Shown piece after piece: positions 11,000 through 22,238 of a DNA stretch of 64,000 nt; within the stretch, counting starts at the first letter, position 1; each line of letters starts with the position of its first letter. Both the position numbers and the translations under genes were made by a program. Source of the DNA: Prionace glauca (lineage: Eukaryota; Chordata; Chondrichthyes; Carcharhiniformes; Carcharhinidae). Where the stretch lies: contig CM075729.1 of the NCBI GenBank assembly GCA_037974335.1, forward strand, positions 125,563,498 through 125,627,497. The letters run 5' to 3'. The notes beneath the pieces are model-generated. The model worked only from the letters and a program-made list of their open reading frames with translations. It made no database searches and had not been told where the DNA came from.

Positions 11000-11112
11000 G
11001 CAAGGTGCCGGTGAGGCCACACCTGGAGTACTATGTACATTTGGTCTACTTGCTTGAAAAAGGATATACTGGCATTGGAGGGAGTGCAGAGAAGATTCAC
11101 TAGGTTGATATC
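11000..11112 (+). repeat. CR1-type LINE fragment
   Basis: A short piece encoding the LVRPHLEY-like region (ggtgaggccacacctggagt) up to the RRF/TRL segment. Isolated and broken at both ends. Confidence 0.65.
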
Positions 11113-12329
11113 CTCACTAATTATAGTCGCTTATTTAATAAAAGCTCGGCTTTCAATATATTTTGCTCCCGGCTGAAAGAGGGTTTCTTTTCCGAATAAT
11201 CTTATCTTATGGTAAATCCGCAGATGAAGCACCGCTAAGAAGGAATCGGATCGCATATTGTCATGTTAGAACTTTACATTCAATCTATTCGGATTAAATG
11301 TAAAATTTCGCAGAGAGCAGCATATCATTTTAACATTAATGGATGGATACTTCCCGAATTGCTAAAGGCGGCCCATTGAAACATCAAACGATAATCGCTG
11401 CATTGTATATTAGCTCGAGAAAATATGTACTCACCAGCGCAGAAAATCAGTCGATGACAGCAATTAGGTGCACGAATCGCATCTTCACTGCTCACACGCT
11501 GATGATCTGTAGGGTGAGGTGCATTCACACCAGATGAACAGTCTCAGTAGAATAAATGGGCGAGAATGGAACAATTTGAGCCTTGTCTGCTTGGAGGCAC
11601 AGAGCTCCTATTATTGTTCGATCCAAAGTGAAAAGACCCGACTTCAAGGGTGCTCAGAATGGAAATTAATTCCTCCCTCCACGTGCTGTATATATATTTA
11701 TTTAAATGAAATACATTGTGCGTGTTTGATGTTCAACAATGACAATATGAGCAATAACTTGAGCTCTTCCATGTATGTGGACGGAAAACCACACTGTGGG
11801 TGGGTGCTAGGAGCTCAGTGAGTCAACAAAGAAGGTCCGTTCTGCACCTAAGCTGTTGATGGAAAACATGCCTTCAATAGAATCTGCAGACAGGACACCT
11901 CATTAACTCCGCCAACATCCCATCCAACGTAAATTCAACCGCATATGTGAGAAGTATTGAAGCAAAGCTTTTTTAAAGGTTATTTATTTAGCGTCATTTG
12001 AATTTGTTTGTTTTTCTTTTGTGATTGACGCATGTTTCAATCTTTAGAGATGTCTACTTCATAGAACAATTTCATGTACACGTTTTAACCTTGGTTTAAA
12101 AAATATCCCACGTTATCGGCGACGACAGTTGAATGCATGCAAATGAACTTTTATTTGGTTTTGTAACTTATGCTGCGTCCTATAGCAATTGCCCCGCTAT
12201 ATTGGTATTTGATTAACCGAGAACCACGCTAGTTCCTCCTGCCATGTGAAAACCAGGATAGCAGTGAGTCTAATTATGTCATTTGGAGACGAGAATAATA
12301 GTTTTGGATAACAACTTTCTGACTACGTT
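11113..12329. other. No recognised feature
   Basis: AT-rich, apparently single-copy DNA. Short overlapping frames on both strands show no domain, signal peptide or repeat that I recognise. Confidence 0.4.
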
Positions 12330-12500
12330 TATTATTTTTTCATAGATTGTGAGCCTCTCTGGCTAGACCAGCACTTATTGCACACGCCTAATTGCCCTTT
12401 AGGAGCTGATGGCTTGCCCTGTTCTTCAACCGCTGTAGTTCATCTAGGGTCTGTACACCTGCAGTGATGCTAATAAGGAAAGTCACGGATTTGACCTCAC
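12330..12500 (-). repeat. Second LINE family, 3'-end fragment
   Basis: Plus-strand text (ctggctagaccagcacttat, cctaattgccctttag) is the reverse complement of the 3' end of the L2/jockey-like family. Confidence 0.6.
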
Positions 12501-12599
12501 TACCTTAAAAAGGACCAGATTAGAATGCGTGTGGCTTGAAATTAAACCGTACTGCTCCCGGAGGCTGTTGCCTTACCCTAGATGCAGAGATAGTCTTGG

Positions 12600-13460
12600 C
12601 GTGTGCTGTTAGTAAATAGTGTACATAGCCTCATAGAAAGTTTACGGCATGCAAGGAGACCACTTGACCCGCAGTATTTGCAGTGGTCGAAAGGCGAGAA
12701 ACAGAGCCTAATTCCACTTGACAACATTTGCCCTGTCGCCCTGCAGGTCATGGCACTTCGGATGCACACCCAAGAGGAGGCGATTGCCGAGTGATGTTAT
12801 CGCTGGGCTATTAATCCAGAATCTCAGCTCTTGTCTTCGGAATCTGGATTCGAATCCCACTGCAGCAGGTAGTGGAATTTGAATTCAGTAAAAATACATC
12901 AAGAATTAAGAATCTACTGATGACCTTGAAAACATTGTAGATTGTCTGAAAACCCCATCTGGTTTACTAATGTCCTTAAGAAAAGGAAATATATTGTCCT
13001 TACCTGGTATGGCCTACATGTAACTCCAGAGCCATAGCAATTTCGTTGACTCTGAATTGCCCTGGGCAACTAGGGATGGGCAATTAATGATGGCCAGTCA
13101 GCGACGCCCATGTCCCACAGATAAATAAAAAACAATCCGGACATCTTTTGAATGATTTGACAGTCCCTACCCCTGTAACCCTTTCAAGCAATGCGTTCAG
13201 CTTCCACACCCTCGACACAGCTCCACACACCGCAACCCTCTGGGTGAGAAGGTTTTTCCTCATGTCTCTTCCAGTCATCAGTTTATCTCAATGCCAGTTG
13301 ACCAATGACCTCTGTGCCGAGGTTACAAGGTCATACCCATATTCTGTAACATGTCTCATAATTTAAAATATCTCAATAAAATCTGACCTCAGCCTCGACT
13401 GTTCCAATGCGAATATCCCCAGTCTAAGGCGTCTATCTCACTACTAACAACTTGGACTTC
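12600..13460 (-). repeat. CR1-like LINE family D, split by a SINE
   Basis: Both flanks of the SINE at 12783-13130 match one C-terminal/3' region: aggtcatggcacttcgg on one side and aaccctctgggtgagaagg on the other. This gives a clear relative order, with the LINE first and the SINE later. Confidence 0.6.
12783..13130 (+). repeat. SINE family 2, near full length
   Basis: tRNA-like head (gctgggctattaatccagaa, B box ggattcgaatcccac), body (tggaatttgaattcagt, tacctggtatggcctacatg) and 3' end (gggatgggcaattaatga) ending in an A-rich tail. Confidence 0.85.
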
Positions 13461-13912
13461 TGTCAGTTATGAAGAGAGGCTGATTAAGCTGGAGTTATTC
13501 TGTTGAGGGCAGAGAAGGCTGAGGGAGGACCTAATGGTGGAATACAAAATTATGAAGGGTGTAGTTGGGGTAGATAGGAAAACTGTCCCTCCGCGCCCCC
13601 CCTCCCCCCGCTTAATAGCGCGATCAATAACCAGGAGGCATAGATTTAAAGTAGGGATTAGGAAATTTAGAGGGGTTTTGAGGAAAAACCTTCTTACCCA
13701 GAGGATGATGGGAATCTGTAACGCACAGCCAGAAAGGGTGGAAGAAGTGGGAACCCACACAGCCTTTAAGAAGCATTTAGCTAAGCACCTGAAACGCCAT
13801 AACATAGAAGGCGATGTGCTGGACCAAGTGCTGGAAAATGGGACCAGAATAGGTAGTGCTTGATACCGAGCACAGGCAGAGCTCATGCTGTGCTGTAAAA
13901 CTCTATAATAGG
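13445..13912 (+). repeat. CR1-type LINE C-terminal region
   Basis: Plus-strand reading gives KNLLTQRMMGI-like and KKHLAKH-like segments of the ORF2 C-terminus. The frame is interrupted and a poly-C stretch sits near 13590. Confidence 0.65.
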
Positions 13913-14339
13913 CCGGAAATCTACCACCTCGTCCTGCACGGAATCGGCGCGGGCGAGTGTCCGGGAAAGGAAATCTCCGTTGACCTGGGGTGGGCATTTC
14001 CAGTCTCGCCCGAGTGAGGCCACAAAATCCCGCCTATTATATGATTTGATGTCTCTAAAATTGAGAGGGCTGTCTCATGATTAGCTAAGCGACAGCCTGA
14101 CATAGGCTCCAGCATCTCTCCTGGTGGGACAGATGCAGCAAATGGCATCCATTTGGAAGAGAGTTGCCCTGGGAGTCAACATTGACTCTGGGCCCCATGA
14201 AGTCTCAGGATATTAAGACAATGACGGGCAAGGAAACCTCCTGCTGATTACCATCTTACTTAAAGTCAAGCCAGTTATGTATCGTTCTCCTACTCTGGTT
14301 AGTTGCTGAAAGCTGGTACCTGTGGTTGAGGACAATTCT
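13913..14339. other. No clear feature; possible LINE remnant
   Basis: A short match (gcgacagcctgacata) to the endonuclease region of the second LINE family is visible near 14090. The rest is unassigned. Confidence 0.3.
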
Positions 14340-15000
14340 AAAAGTTAGTTACTTAATTGTATGCCCTCTTACAGAACATGAAATGGCAGAACAGCAAATC
14401 CTTAGGCTCTGGAACTTCTTAGTTTCCAATGTTTGTACAACTCTTTGAGTTGTAGTTGCACGAAATTTCCAACTGTTTTTTAGGTATGCCTGGCATTGCT
14501 CCTTGCATGGTCTCCCGGTCTCTTCATTGACATCGACTAGCTTGATGTTGATGACAGTCTGAGGGCTGCGAAGTTACAGGTTATTGATGAGTACAATCCT
14601 TGTGCTGATGGTAGCTTTTCGATACCCAGTTTTGAGTTACGAAATCTGCTCTGACACTACCCTATCTAGCACGATGGATTGTACCTTCACTGTGAAGCTG
14701 GGGCTTTACCTCCACAATCAAAGTGCCATTGTCACTCTATCCACTACGGTCATCTGGACCCAATGGCCAATGACTTCTAGATTTTTGCCCTCTTTTTCTT
14801 TCCCTCACCACGTGCTGCTGTCCCACACTGGCAGAGATATTCTTCATGACTCCAACAGCTTGATCACAAGCAGTGGCATTGAATCACTTTTGATGATGAA
14901 CAGTGAAGGTCTCCACCCAAAGTAAATTCTGTACCATTGCTATCAACGGTGTTTCTACCAAATGGTGCTCAACATAGAGGGTGAATGAATCAGCAAGAGA
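14340..15000 (-). repeat. Second LINE family, endonuclease to pre-RT region
   Basis: The reverse complement matches the part of this L2/jockey-like element that precedes the RT (tttactttgggtggagacc, aactcaaaactgggtatcg, gaccgggagaccatgcaagg). It is decayed and has no intact frame. Confidence 0.55.
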
Positions 15001-15109
15001 CTGAGGGTGATTGGTAGTAATCAGCCAATCACCTTGCCATGTTTAACCAGGTACCAGGTTCCTACGTTCCTATGGCCCAGGAGATTTCTGGCGTTAATTC
15101 TGAAGACTC

Positions 15110-16022
15110 TCCTGGCAAATTGTGCGGAGGGTGTGGAGAGTCTGCAGAAGGATCTAGATAGGCTGGGCGAATGGGCCAGGAAATGGCAAATGGAATTTAA
15201 TGTTGGCAAGTGTGAGGTGGTCCACTTTGGTAGGAGGAATGGTAGGAAGGACTATTACTTACGGGGCGAAAAACTGCAGCAGGCGACAGTGCAGAGGGAC
15301 CTCGGGGTCCTTGTGCATGAGTCGCAAAAACCCAGCTTGCAGGTGCAGCAGGTGGTCAGGAAGGCGAATGGGATGCTGGCCTTCATAGCGAAGGGGATTG
15401 AATATAAAAGTAGGGAGGTCTTGCTGCAGCTGTATAGGGCATTGGTGAGGCCGCAGCTGGAGTACTGTGTGCAGTTTTGGGCGCCGCACCTGCGCAAGGA
15501 TGTTTTGGCCCTGGAGGGAGTGCAGAGGAGGTTTACTCGGCTGATACCGGAGTTGAGGGGATTGAGCTATGAGGAGAGGCTGAATAAACTAGGCTTGTAC
15601 TCGTTAGAGTTTAGAAGAATGAGGGGAGATCTCATTGAGACGTATAAGATGATGAATGGGATGGATAGGATAGAGGTGGAGAGACTGTTCCCGCTCAAAA
15701 AAGACAGTAGGACTAGGGGGCACAGCCTCAAGATAAAGGGGGGGCGGTTTAGAACAGAGTTGAGGAGGAACTTCTTCACTCAAAGGGTGGTGAATCTCTG
15801 GAATTCTCTGCCCGTTGAAGTGGTGGAGGCTGCCTCGCTAAATATTTTTAAGAAACGGGTTGATGGGTTTTTGATAAGAGAAGGGATTAAGGGTTATGGG
15901 GAGAGGGCGGGAAGGTGGAGCTGAGTCACGACAGATCAGCCATGATCTTATTGAATGGCGGGGCAGGCTCGAAGGGCCAGATGGCCTACTCCTGCTCCTA
16001 TTTCTTATGTTCTTATGTTCTT
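15110..16022 (+). repeat. CR1-A LINE, 3' part of ORF2, well preserved
   Basis: One open frame (15007-15924) reads from just after the RT active site ([20 protein letters not shown]) through LVRPQLEYCVQFWAPHLRKD to [16 protein letters not shown] and a stop. The 3' UTR follows, with (TTCTTATG)n ending near 16022. The intact frame marks a young copy, dead only by 5' truncation. Confidence 0.92.
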
Positions 16023-16049
16023 AACACGTTACTTCTACTTGTCGATACC

Positions 16050-16395
16050 TAGAACATAGTAACCCTACAGTGCAGAAAGAGGCCATTCGGCCCATCGTGT
16101 CTGCACTGACTACAATCCCACCCAGGCCGTACCCCCATATCCCAACATATCTACCCACTAATCCCTCTAACCTATACACCTCAGGACACAAAGGGCAATT
16201 TTTGCATGGCCAATCAACCTAACCCACATATCTGTGGACTGTGGGAGGAAACCGGAGCACCCGAAGGAAACTCACGCAGACACGAGGAGAATGTGCAAAC
16301 TCCACATACACAGTAACCCAAGCAGGGAGTCGGAACCAGGTCCCTGGAGTTGTGAAGCAGCAGTGCTAACCATTGTGCTATAGTGCCACCCACCA
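16050..16395 (-). repeat. SINE family 1, full length, inverted
   Basis: Runs from the 3' end (ctacagtgcagaaagaggcc) to the tRNA head (agtgctaaccattgtgctat) on the plus strand, all segments in order. Confidence 0.9.
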
Positions 16396-16754
16396 CTGTG
16401 CTACCGCGCTGCTGTCTGCTGGGTCTGTTCTTCAGCTGGGTCAGGGCGTATATAAGGATGTCGATGATGGTCCTCGGACACTGGCTGTAAGGCTGCAACT
16501 CTCTGGACTGTGGGCAGAAACTTAAGCAGACCCTGACTTATTCATACAAGCAAGCATCACAACTTGAACGTATTTGAAGTGAGAAAATGGATAAAATATT
16601 GAGATAAGGGGATGATTGTGTTCTTATCCAACAGTTTGTTTGCAAGATTGCAGTGCTGCCTTTTTAAGAAGTTGGTATCCCTCTTTAACCCTACTGCCCC
16701 TAAATTGTTCAGTTAACTGTGAATCTAACTTTGTCTTGAGGTTATTTATTCTGG
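16396..16754. other. No recognised feature
   Basis: Spacer between two SINEs, without a convincing frame or motif. Confidence 0.4.
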
Positions 16755-17075
16755 GGAAGTAATGGCTTGGTGGCATTATGACTAGACTATTAATCCAGAA
16801 ACTCAGCGAGTATTCTACTAGAATTCGACTAGACTTCGAATCTTGCCACAACAGATATTGGAATTTGAATTCAATGAAAATTACCTGAAATTAAGAATCT
16901 ACTGATGTCCTCAGAAACTGCTATTTACTACCCTCAGAAATGGCCGACCCAGCCATTCAATCACTAAACACAGCGTTTCAATACGGCAGCTCACTATCAC
17001 CTTCTCAAGGGCAACTAAGCATGGGCAATAAGTGCTAGCCAACCAGCGACTCCCATGTCGTACACCTGAATAAAA
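16755..17075 (+). repeat. SINE family 2
   Basis: Head (ggcattatgactagactatt), body (ggaatttgaattcaatg) and 3' end (gcatgggcaataagtgctag) are present with a partly rearranged middle. Confidence 0.75.
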
Positions 17076-17212
17076 CAAGCTTTTCCGCCTATTGTTTAAC
17101 TCCAGTGATTTGAATAGACGTCTGAAGAGCAACGGGAGGCTGGTGTAATTTATTTTTCATTTTCAGATTTCAATGTGGATGGCCATAAAACATTAGACAA
17201 GGGTCATGGGTG

Positions 17213-17231
17213 GAGGGGGGGGGGGGGGGAG
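17213..17231. repeat. Poly-G tract
   Basis: A run of G broken once, just ahead of a CR1 tail. Confidence 0.8.
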
Positions 17232-17235
17232 CAGG

Positions 17236-17325
17236 TGGTGTTAAGATGGCGGCGCGGGCTCGTTGGGCCGAAGGGCCTGTTTCCCGGGCTGTTTTTGTTC
17301 TTTGATCTTTGTTCTTGTTCTATGT
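17236..17325 (+). repeat. CR1 3' tail of the (TTCTTTG)n type
   Basis: Contains ggcggcgcgggctcgttggg and gggcctgtttcccgggctg, then TTCTTTG/TTCTTG units. Same tail as at 51930 and 62165. Confidence 0.75.
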
Positions 17326-17345
17326 GTTGGTATGTTGTGTTTAGT

Positions 17346-18250
17346 CTGATTCATCTTATCGAGCGGAGGTGGAAACGTCCAAATCTTGACAGGACAACCA
17401 AGTTTGGCGCATGTGAGGCCCTGAGGGCGGCGCATGCGCAGTCGGCAGGTGCAGAACCCGGCCATCCTGACAGTCCTGTATAAAGAAGATGACACTTTTA
17501 GAATTGTGACTTCTTTAGAGAGATGGCCCTTCATATATTTGGATGAAATGCCTTGGGACAATTCCTGGATTGATGCCGCTGCATAAATGCACCGTGTTGT
17601 TCTCAATTTAATTTTGCAATAAGCCCTTTATTTATTTTAAATTAATACATCGCGTTACCTGCGACATCGAACAATTATTTCATTAAAGCATCCATTTATA
17701 TAGGGCAAAATTCCATAGATTCGTGAGTAGATAGCTTAAGATTCGTACATTGAAACTACTACGACACGTTACGTCAAATGGCTCAACGTAACAAAAAAAC
17801 CCGTAAAATATAGTGAAATATAGAGTCAAATTTAATCATTCCAAAATGCATGGTCAAACGGCAAACTTGGGACATTCTTGGCAAATTGTTTCAATCATTG
17901 CCCCATCATTGAACATTCGCGAAAGAACAGGCCAGCGCAGAAAGAATGGATCTTGCCTTGGGACCAGCGGGAGGCAGAAGTGAGAGAGACAGGGATGTTA
18001 CCATACTCTTTGACAATTTAAATTATTATTATTCGCCCAGACATTCGACCCGTCAATTGTCTCAAACTGTACGAGCTGGATTATAATTGGTGTAGAGGAC
18101 TCTTTATGTTGAAGTATTCCAGAAGAGGCCCACAACAGTCCCCCGGAAGGTCTGTTGTTTTGATTTGATTTTGAAGGCCTTACGGTCTCAATATCAAACA
18201 CAAACAGAAACGTTATGGAAAATCTCGGTAGGTCTGACAATTTTCATGCG
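17346..18250. other. No recognised feature
   Basis: AT-rich DNA with only short frames. Nothing on either strand has a domain or repeat signature I can name. Confidence 0.4.
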
Positions 18251-19060
18251 ATTGTACCTTTAAGAAAGTTTTTTTTAACAAACATCATGCAGCTTACAGC
18301 TTCAGTAATGTCATTGGGGTGTGGAGTTAAGCTGCGGCAGTCAGGGGACAAGACTTTCAGTTTGTTTGTGGCAGTCAGGTGATAGCAGTATTTTCCTTTG
18401 GGTTTTCAGTTCGTTTTTGGAGTGTTTTGGGGAGCAGTGTAGCAGCAAGCTAAGAAGCAGTCTCTTTCAGTCCCCTTTTTTCCCCCTTTGTTCGGTTCGG
18501 CCTTAAAGAAGCTGTGTTTTAGGAAACAGATTCAATTACGACCTCTTCTGAGTTTTTGCACAAGGGATTTTTAGCATCCAGCCCAGGAGGTTGGATTTCC
18601 GTGACAAGTGGGCATTGATCTGTGCTTTATTCTGTTTATTTGGAATGTTTTGTGCATTGGATGTTGGCATTGATTGGAACACATTAGTGATATTTCCTTA
18701 TGAGTTATACATTTGGAATTCTCTGCCCGTTGAAGTGGTGGAGGCTGCCTCGCTAAATATTTTTAAGAAACGGGTTGATGGGTTTTTGATAAGAGAAGGG
18801 ATTAAGGGTTATGGGGAGAGGGTGGGAAGGTGGAGCTGAGCCACGACAGATCAGCCATGATCTTATTGAATGGCGGGGCAGGCTCGAAGGGCCAGATGGC
18901 CTACTCCTGCTCCTATTTCTTATGTTCTTATGTTCTTATGATTGCTGTGTTTCCTGTTTATAATTGTTAAAAGTTCTTGCTAATTGTCTTACTATACATG
19001 TCAATAATATTCTCGTGGGTCAGTTTAAACACACTTGAAGTGAAACCTCTCATGCCCATC
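18251..19060. repeat. Unclassified repeat-like DNA carrying a CR1 insertion
   Basis: T-rich sequence begins with tacctttaagaaag and has a composition unlike its neighbours. It is interrupted at 18712-18942 by a CR1-A 3' end. I cannot assign it to a family. Confidence 0.25.
18712..18942 (+). repeat. CR1-A LINE 3' end, severely 5'-truncated
   Basis: Starts within the [19 protein letters not shown] segment and runs through stop, 3' UTR and (TTCTTATG)n. Confidence 0.9.
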
Positions 19061-19169
19061 CTAGCCAAATTCAACGTAAAAATTTACAGGTCAGGCGAGC
19101 TTTTATAACACCTTGAAGTATTCAACCTGACTTGCAATGTAACATATATGGAGATACACAGCCAGTTTT

Positions 19170-19300
19170 TGGAATCAGGGATACCTGACTCGAAACGTTG
19201 GCTCTATTCTCTCTCCTCAGGTGATGTCAGACCTGCTGAGATTTTCCAGCATTTTATTTTTGTGTTTCAAATCCCAGCATCCGCTTTTATCTATAACGAC
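19170..19300 (+). repeat. Interspersed repeat R5 (short)
   Basis: Recognised by cgaaacgttggctc, gacctgctgagattttccag and aatcccagcatccgc. The same block recurs at 30690-30925, 33975-34080 and 48000-48075. Confidence 0.65.
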
Positions 19301-19859
19301 CACAATATCGCTGGATGCATTTCATTTTAAAGAAGGAAAATTCATAATTATCCACTTCTCAAAATTATAATGCCTTTATATTAGTTTGTAAAAACGTTCA
19401 CTAATTTTAAAGATTATCTCATCATTAAGTGGCGCAATCTTCATTGGTCGGATATGGATCCATGAGCGATCATGTTCCCAACACGGCAATAGCTGTTAGA
19501 TGGAACAGAAAGTATACTATTTCCTGTTAGGAAAGGAAAAGTAAAAATATGATTATTTCCGTGGCAACTTTCGTAAGTGGTATTGAAGATTAGCCATTTT
19601 TTTCATGATTTTAGACCTGGGCCTTGGTTTTCAGAATGGCAGGGTTTAACTTCCAGCATCCGAGGGAGCCGTTAGGAGCATGTCCCTGCTGATGCTGTCT
19701 GTCCGGCATCCATTTAATGCACCAACAAGCGTTAATTGGGGAGGAAATCCCACTTCAGTGAACTGCCTGCGATCTGCAGTCAGAAGCGCCAGAATCTGAA
19801 CTGGACAACACTGGTACTGCAGGCAACAGCGGCAGTCCCATCCCTGGAGTGCCTTGGAG
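19301..19859. other. No recognised feature
   Basis: No convincing frame or repeat seen in this stretch. Confidence 0.4.
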
Positions 19860-20330
19860 TTCTGGAGTCTTACGGCACAAAAAGCAACCCTTCGGACCAT
19901 CGTGTCTGCGCCGGCCATCAAGCACCTATCTATTCTAATCCCATGTTCCAAAACTTGCTTCGTTTCTTGTGTATGCTATGGCGTTTCAAATCATTCTTAA
20001 ATGGTGTGAGGGTCTCTCCTCCATCAACTTTTAAGGCAGTGAATTCCAAATTCACAGCATTCTTTGGAAAAAAACGACCTTTTCGTTAAACCTCCTTTAA
20101 ATCGATTTCCCTATTCTTTAAGTCTATGCCACATTTATTGACCATTGTCCTAAGAAGAAAAATTCCTTCCTATCCAACTTATTTGTGCCCCTCATAATTT
20201 TGTACACCTCGGTCAGGACGCCTCGCACCTTTCTGGGCTCGAAGGGAAACAAACCAAGCCGAACCAACCTCACTTCATAGCTGAAGCTCACCAAACCTGC
20301 CTACACCCCATTAACTCACATCTGAAATCA
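19860..20330 (-). repeat. Old CR1-like LINE 3' region
   Basis: The reverse complement follows a diverged ORF2 C-terminus (the ttttgtacacctcggtcagg region) down to the tail (ttacggcacaaaaagcaacc). Many breaks. Confidence 0.6.
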
Positions 20331-22178
20331 CCCTAGTGCAATCACACCCTTTCGATCGTGTAGCGATCAGGACGGTTCTCTCGCTGTGGCGTACGCCTCA
20401 ACAAATAAAATGCAGGACCAGGTGAGCGTGCTGGCCTCAGGCGAGGGTGAGAATTGTGAATCCGAGATAAGTGCCTAGAGTTGGGGAGGCTGTCAGTCGT
20501 AAAATGGAAGCAAGTTGTAGGTAAGTGGGAGGACCTGCGGTCGCCACACCTATTTGGGGAGGGTGAAGGAACGCCCTATGGTAAAAGGAGGCTGTTAATG
20601 GAGGCCGTTTCCGGCCGGTTTCATTATTGAGCTTGCCCCTTTGTTCCTGGCTGTCTCCCATCAGACTGAAAATTTATATTTCTAACGTTAACACAAATTA
20701 CATGAATGGTACAAAGTGGGTCGTTGCAGCAGCGAAGTGTGTATGGGTATACAATGCAGAATCTTCAGTCTCCCTATAGCAATAGTGAAGCTGTAACAAC
20801 TAGCGTGGTGCCAAATCACCATCAGTGCTGATCTTGTTGAATGTACAAAACTAAACTGTCCAAGGCATCAAGCAAAGTGCTTCGCGTCACATTTGAGGCA
20901 TTGGTGATTTTTGGTCTGGCGTATTATTGCTCTGTATTTCAGTTAATCTGGTTTAACCAGTCTTGCTCTTGTAAATCCAATTTTGAGTACTCAATTGGTC
21001 ACCAACAAGAGCATATTCTTTGTCCTCCAATGCGAACCTGTTCTTTAACAGTATACTCCTTTCGGTCAACAGGGATTTAATAGTTCCATCCTTAAGACTG
21101 TTCAATTTACCCAGCTTGTCAGCAAAACTACTCTTTACCGTAAAATGAAACATTAGCAACATGAGCATTCGCCATCACACTCACAATATGCTGGTTCCAA
21201 TCAACCATACTGCCATTGCCATTTCCTGTGATGGGTCAGGATGAGACACGGAGGCGGGACACTGAATGACTCGTGGATCGTGAGATCCAGAAAATTGAGG
21301 CTGGGTGGGAAACGGTTCAATAATTGGTCAATTAAGGCCCTCAATCAAAGCTAGGCTAAGGCTCCCACGTCCCATTTAAGAATTGCCGGAGTGGCTGAGG
21401 CCGTGCCATGGAGAGTGCAACGTGACAAATAACTCTCTGTTTGCTGAGTGTAGTCCCTATAGAAAAATATCTATCACATCAAGTAATCATTACGATGAAG
21501 GATAACGAATCGAGCATGTCTCACTTAAGCTTACTAAACGTGCCGTACATTCATCCATAGGAACTTATCGTCTACAAAGAAAATGCATATGTTCAAGCCT
21601 TGCACCTTTATTTTGGATACCAGCGAGCTCGCTTCGCCTTTGCTTCACATTGCTTTCTCCATGACAACGTTTTGGCCAGTTGAAGTCGACTTTCTATCTA
21701 ATGGGCACTCCTTTTCTCTAGTGACATACATTGCTCGCATTGTTTGAAATTTAGTATTTGTCCGAATGAGAGCAAAACAAAAAGCTTCCTCCACTTGTCA
21801 CTTTTTTCAGCAACTTGCGCGTATTTCATAGTTGTAGCAAGCATTTGACGTGGATGTAGAGATTGGGTTCATATTTGCTTTCCTCAGATGAAACCATGGC
21901 TGATGTAATCCCATTTACACGTAAATGCCTTTGTTTAGCAGAGACCTATTAGCTTCATTCCGTACCGTTAGTGAGTGTCGGGAATTATTAAATGCATTCC
22001 TTATGTATTCAGGAAAGTAACGATTAAGCAAATCATTCTCCGCTTAAACTCAGCATCCAGGATGTCTGCATTAAAAATAAATCACTTTAGCGCATACGCC
22101 CCCCGGAACATTAATTGAAACCTGTACCGTACAGGGAATCACTTTACTTTTTCAGATATATATTTGATTGCTTAAGAA
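20331..22178. other. Mostly unassigned DNA downstream of gene 2
   Basis: Single-copy-looking, AT-rich sequence that lies 3' of the gene 2 stop and would contain its 3' UTR near 22178. One minus-strand frame of interest at 20953-21168 is listed separately. Confidence 0.4.
20953..21168 (-). other. Unidentified frame, helical and charged (71 codons)
   Basis: The product is rich in Leu, Lys and Asp (for example SSFADKLGKLNSLKDGT and FALEDKEYALVGDQ), which suggests helix or coiled coil. It has an ATG and stop but no splice, promoter or family evidence. It could be a chance frame or a piece of an old element. Confidence 0.15.
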
Positions 22179-22238
22179 TTACGGAATATCAACCCTGTGC
22201 AACTCGTTGTACATATCCACATCGTCCAATTCCAAACC
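22179..22238 (-). CDS. Gene 2 tail exon B, second half of the ITAM and stop
   Basis: Acceptor is TTTCTTCTTTTTTAACAG, phase 0. It codes GLELDDVDMYNELHRVDIP then TAA. Together with exon A it forms YTGL-x7-YNEL. The GLxLDD-x-x-MY spacing closely recalls CD79A, and YNEL recalls CD3-zeta. Confidence 0.75.
   Translation of the reverse strand, partial: GLELDDVDMYNELHRVDIP

Noticed and set aside
14584-14925. 113-codon plus-strand frame as a host gene
   Set aside because: It is antisense to a second-family LINE segment.
18251-19060. LTR-type element
   Set aside because: No terminal repeats, primer site or coding remnant could be seen; left as unclassified.
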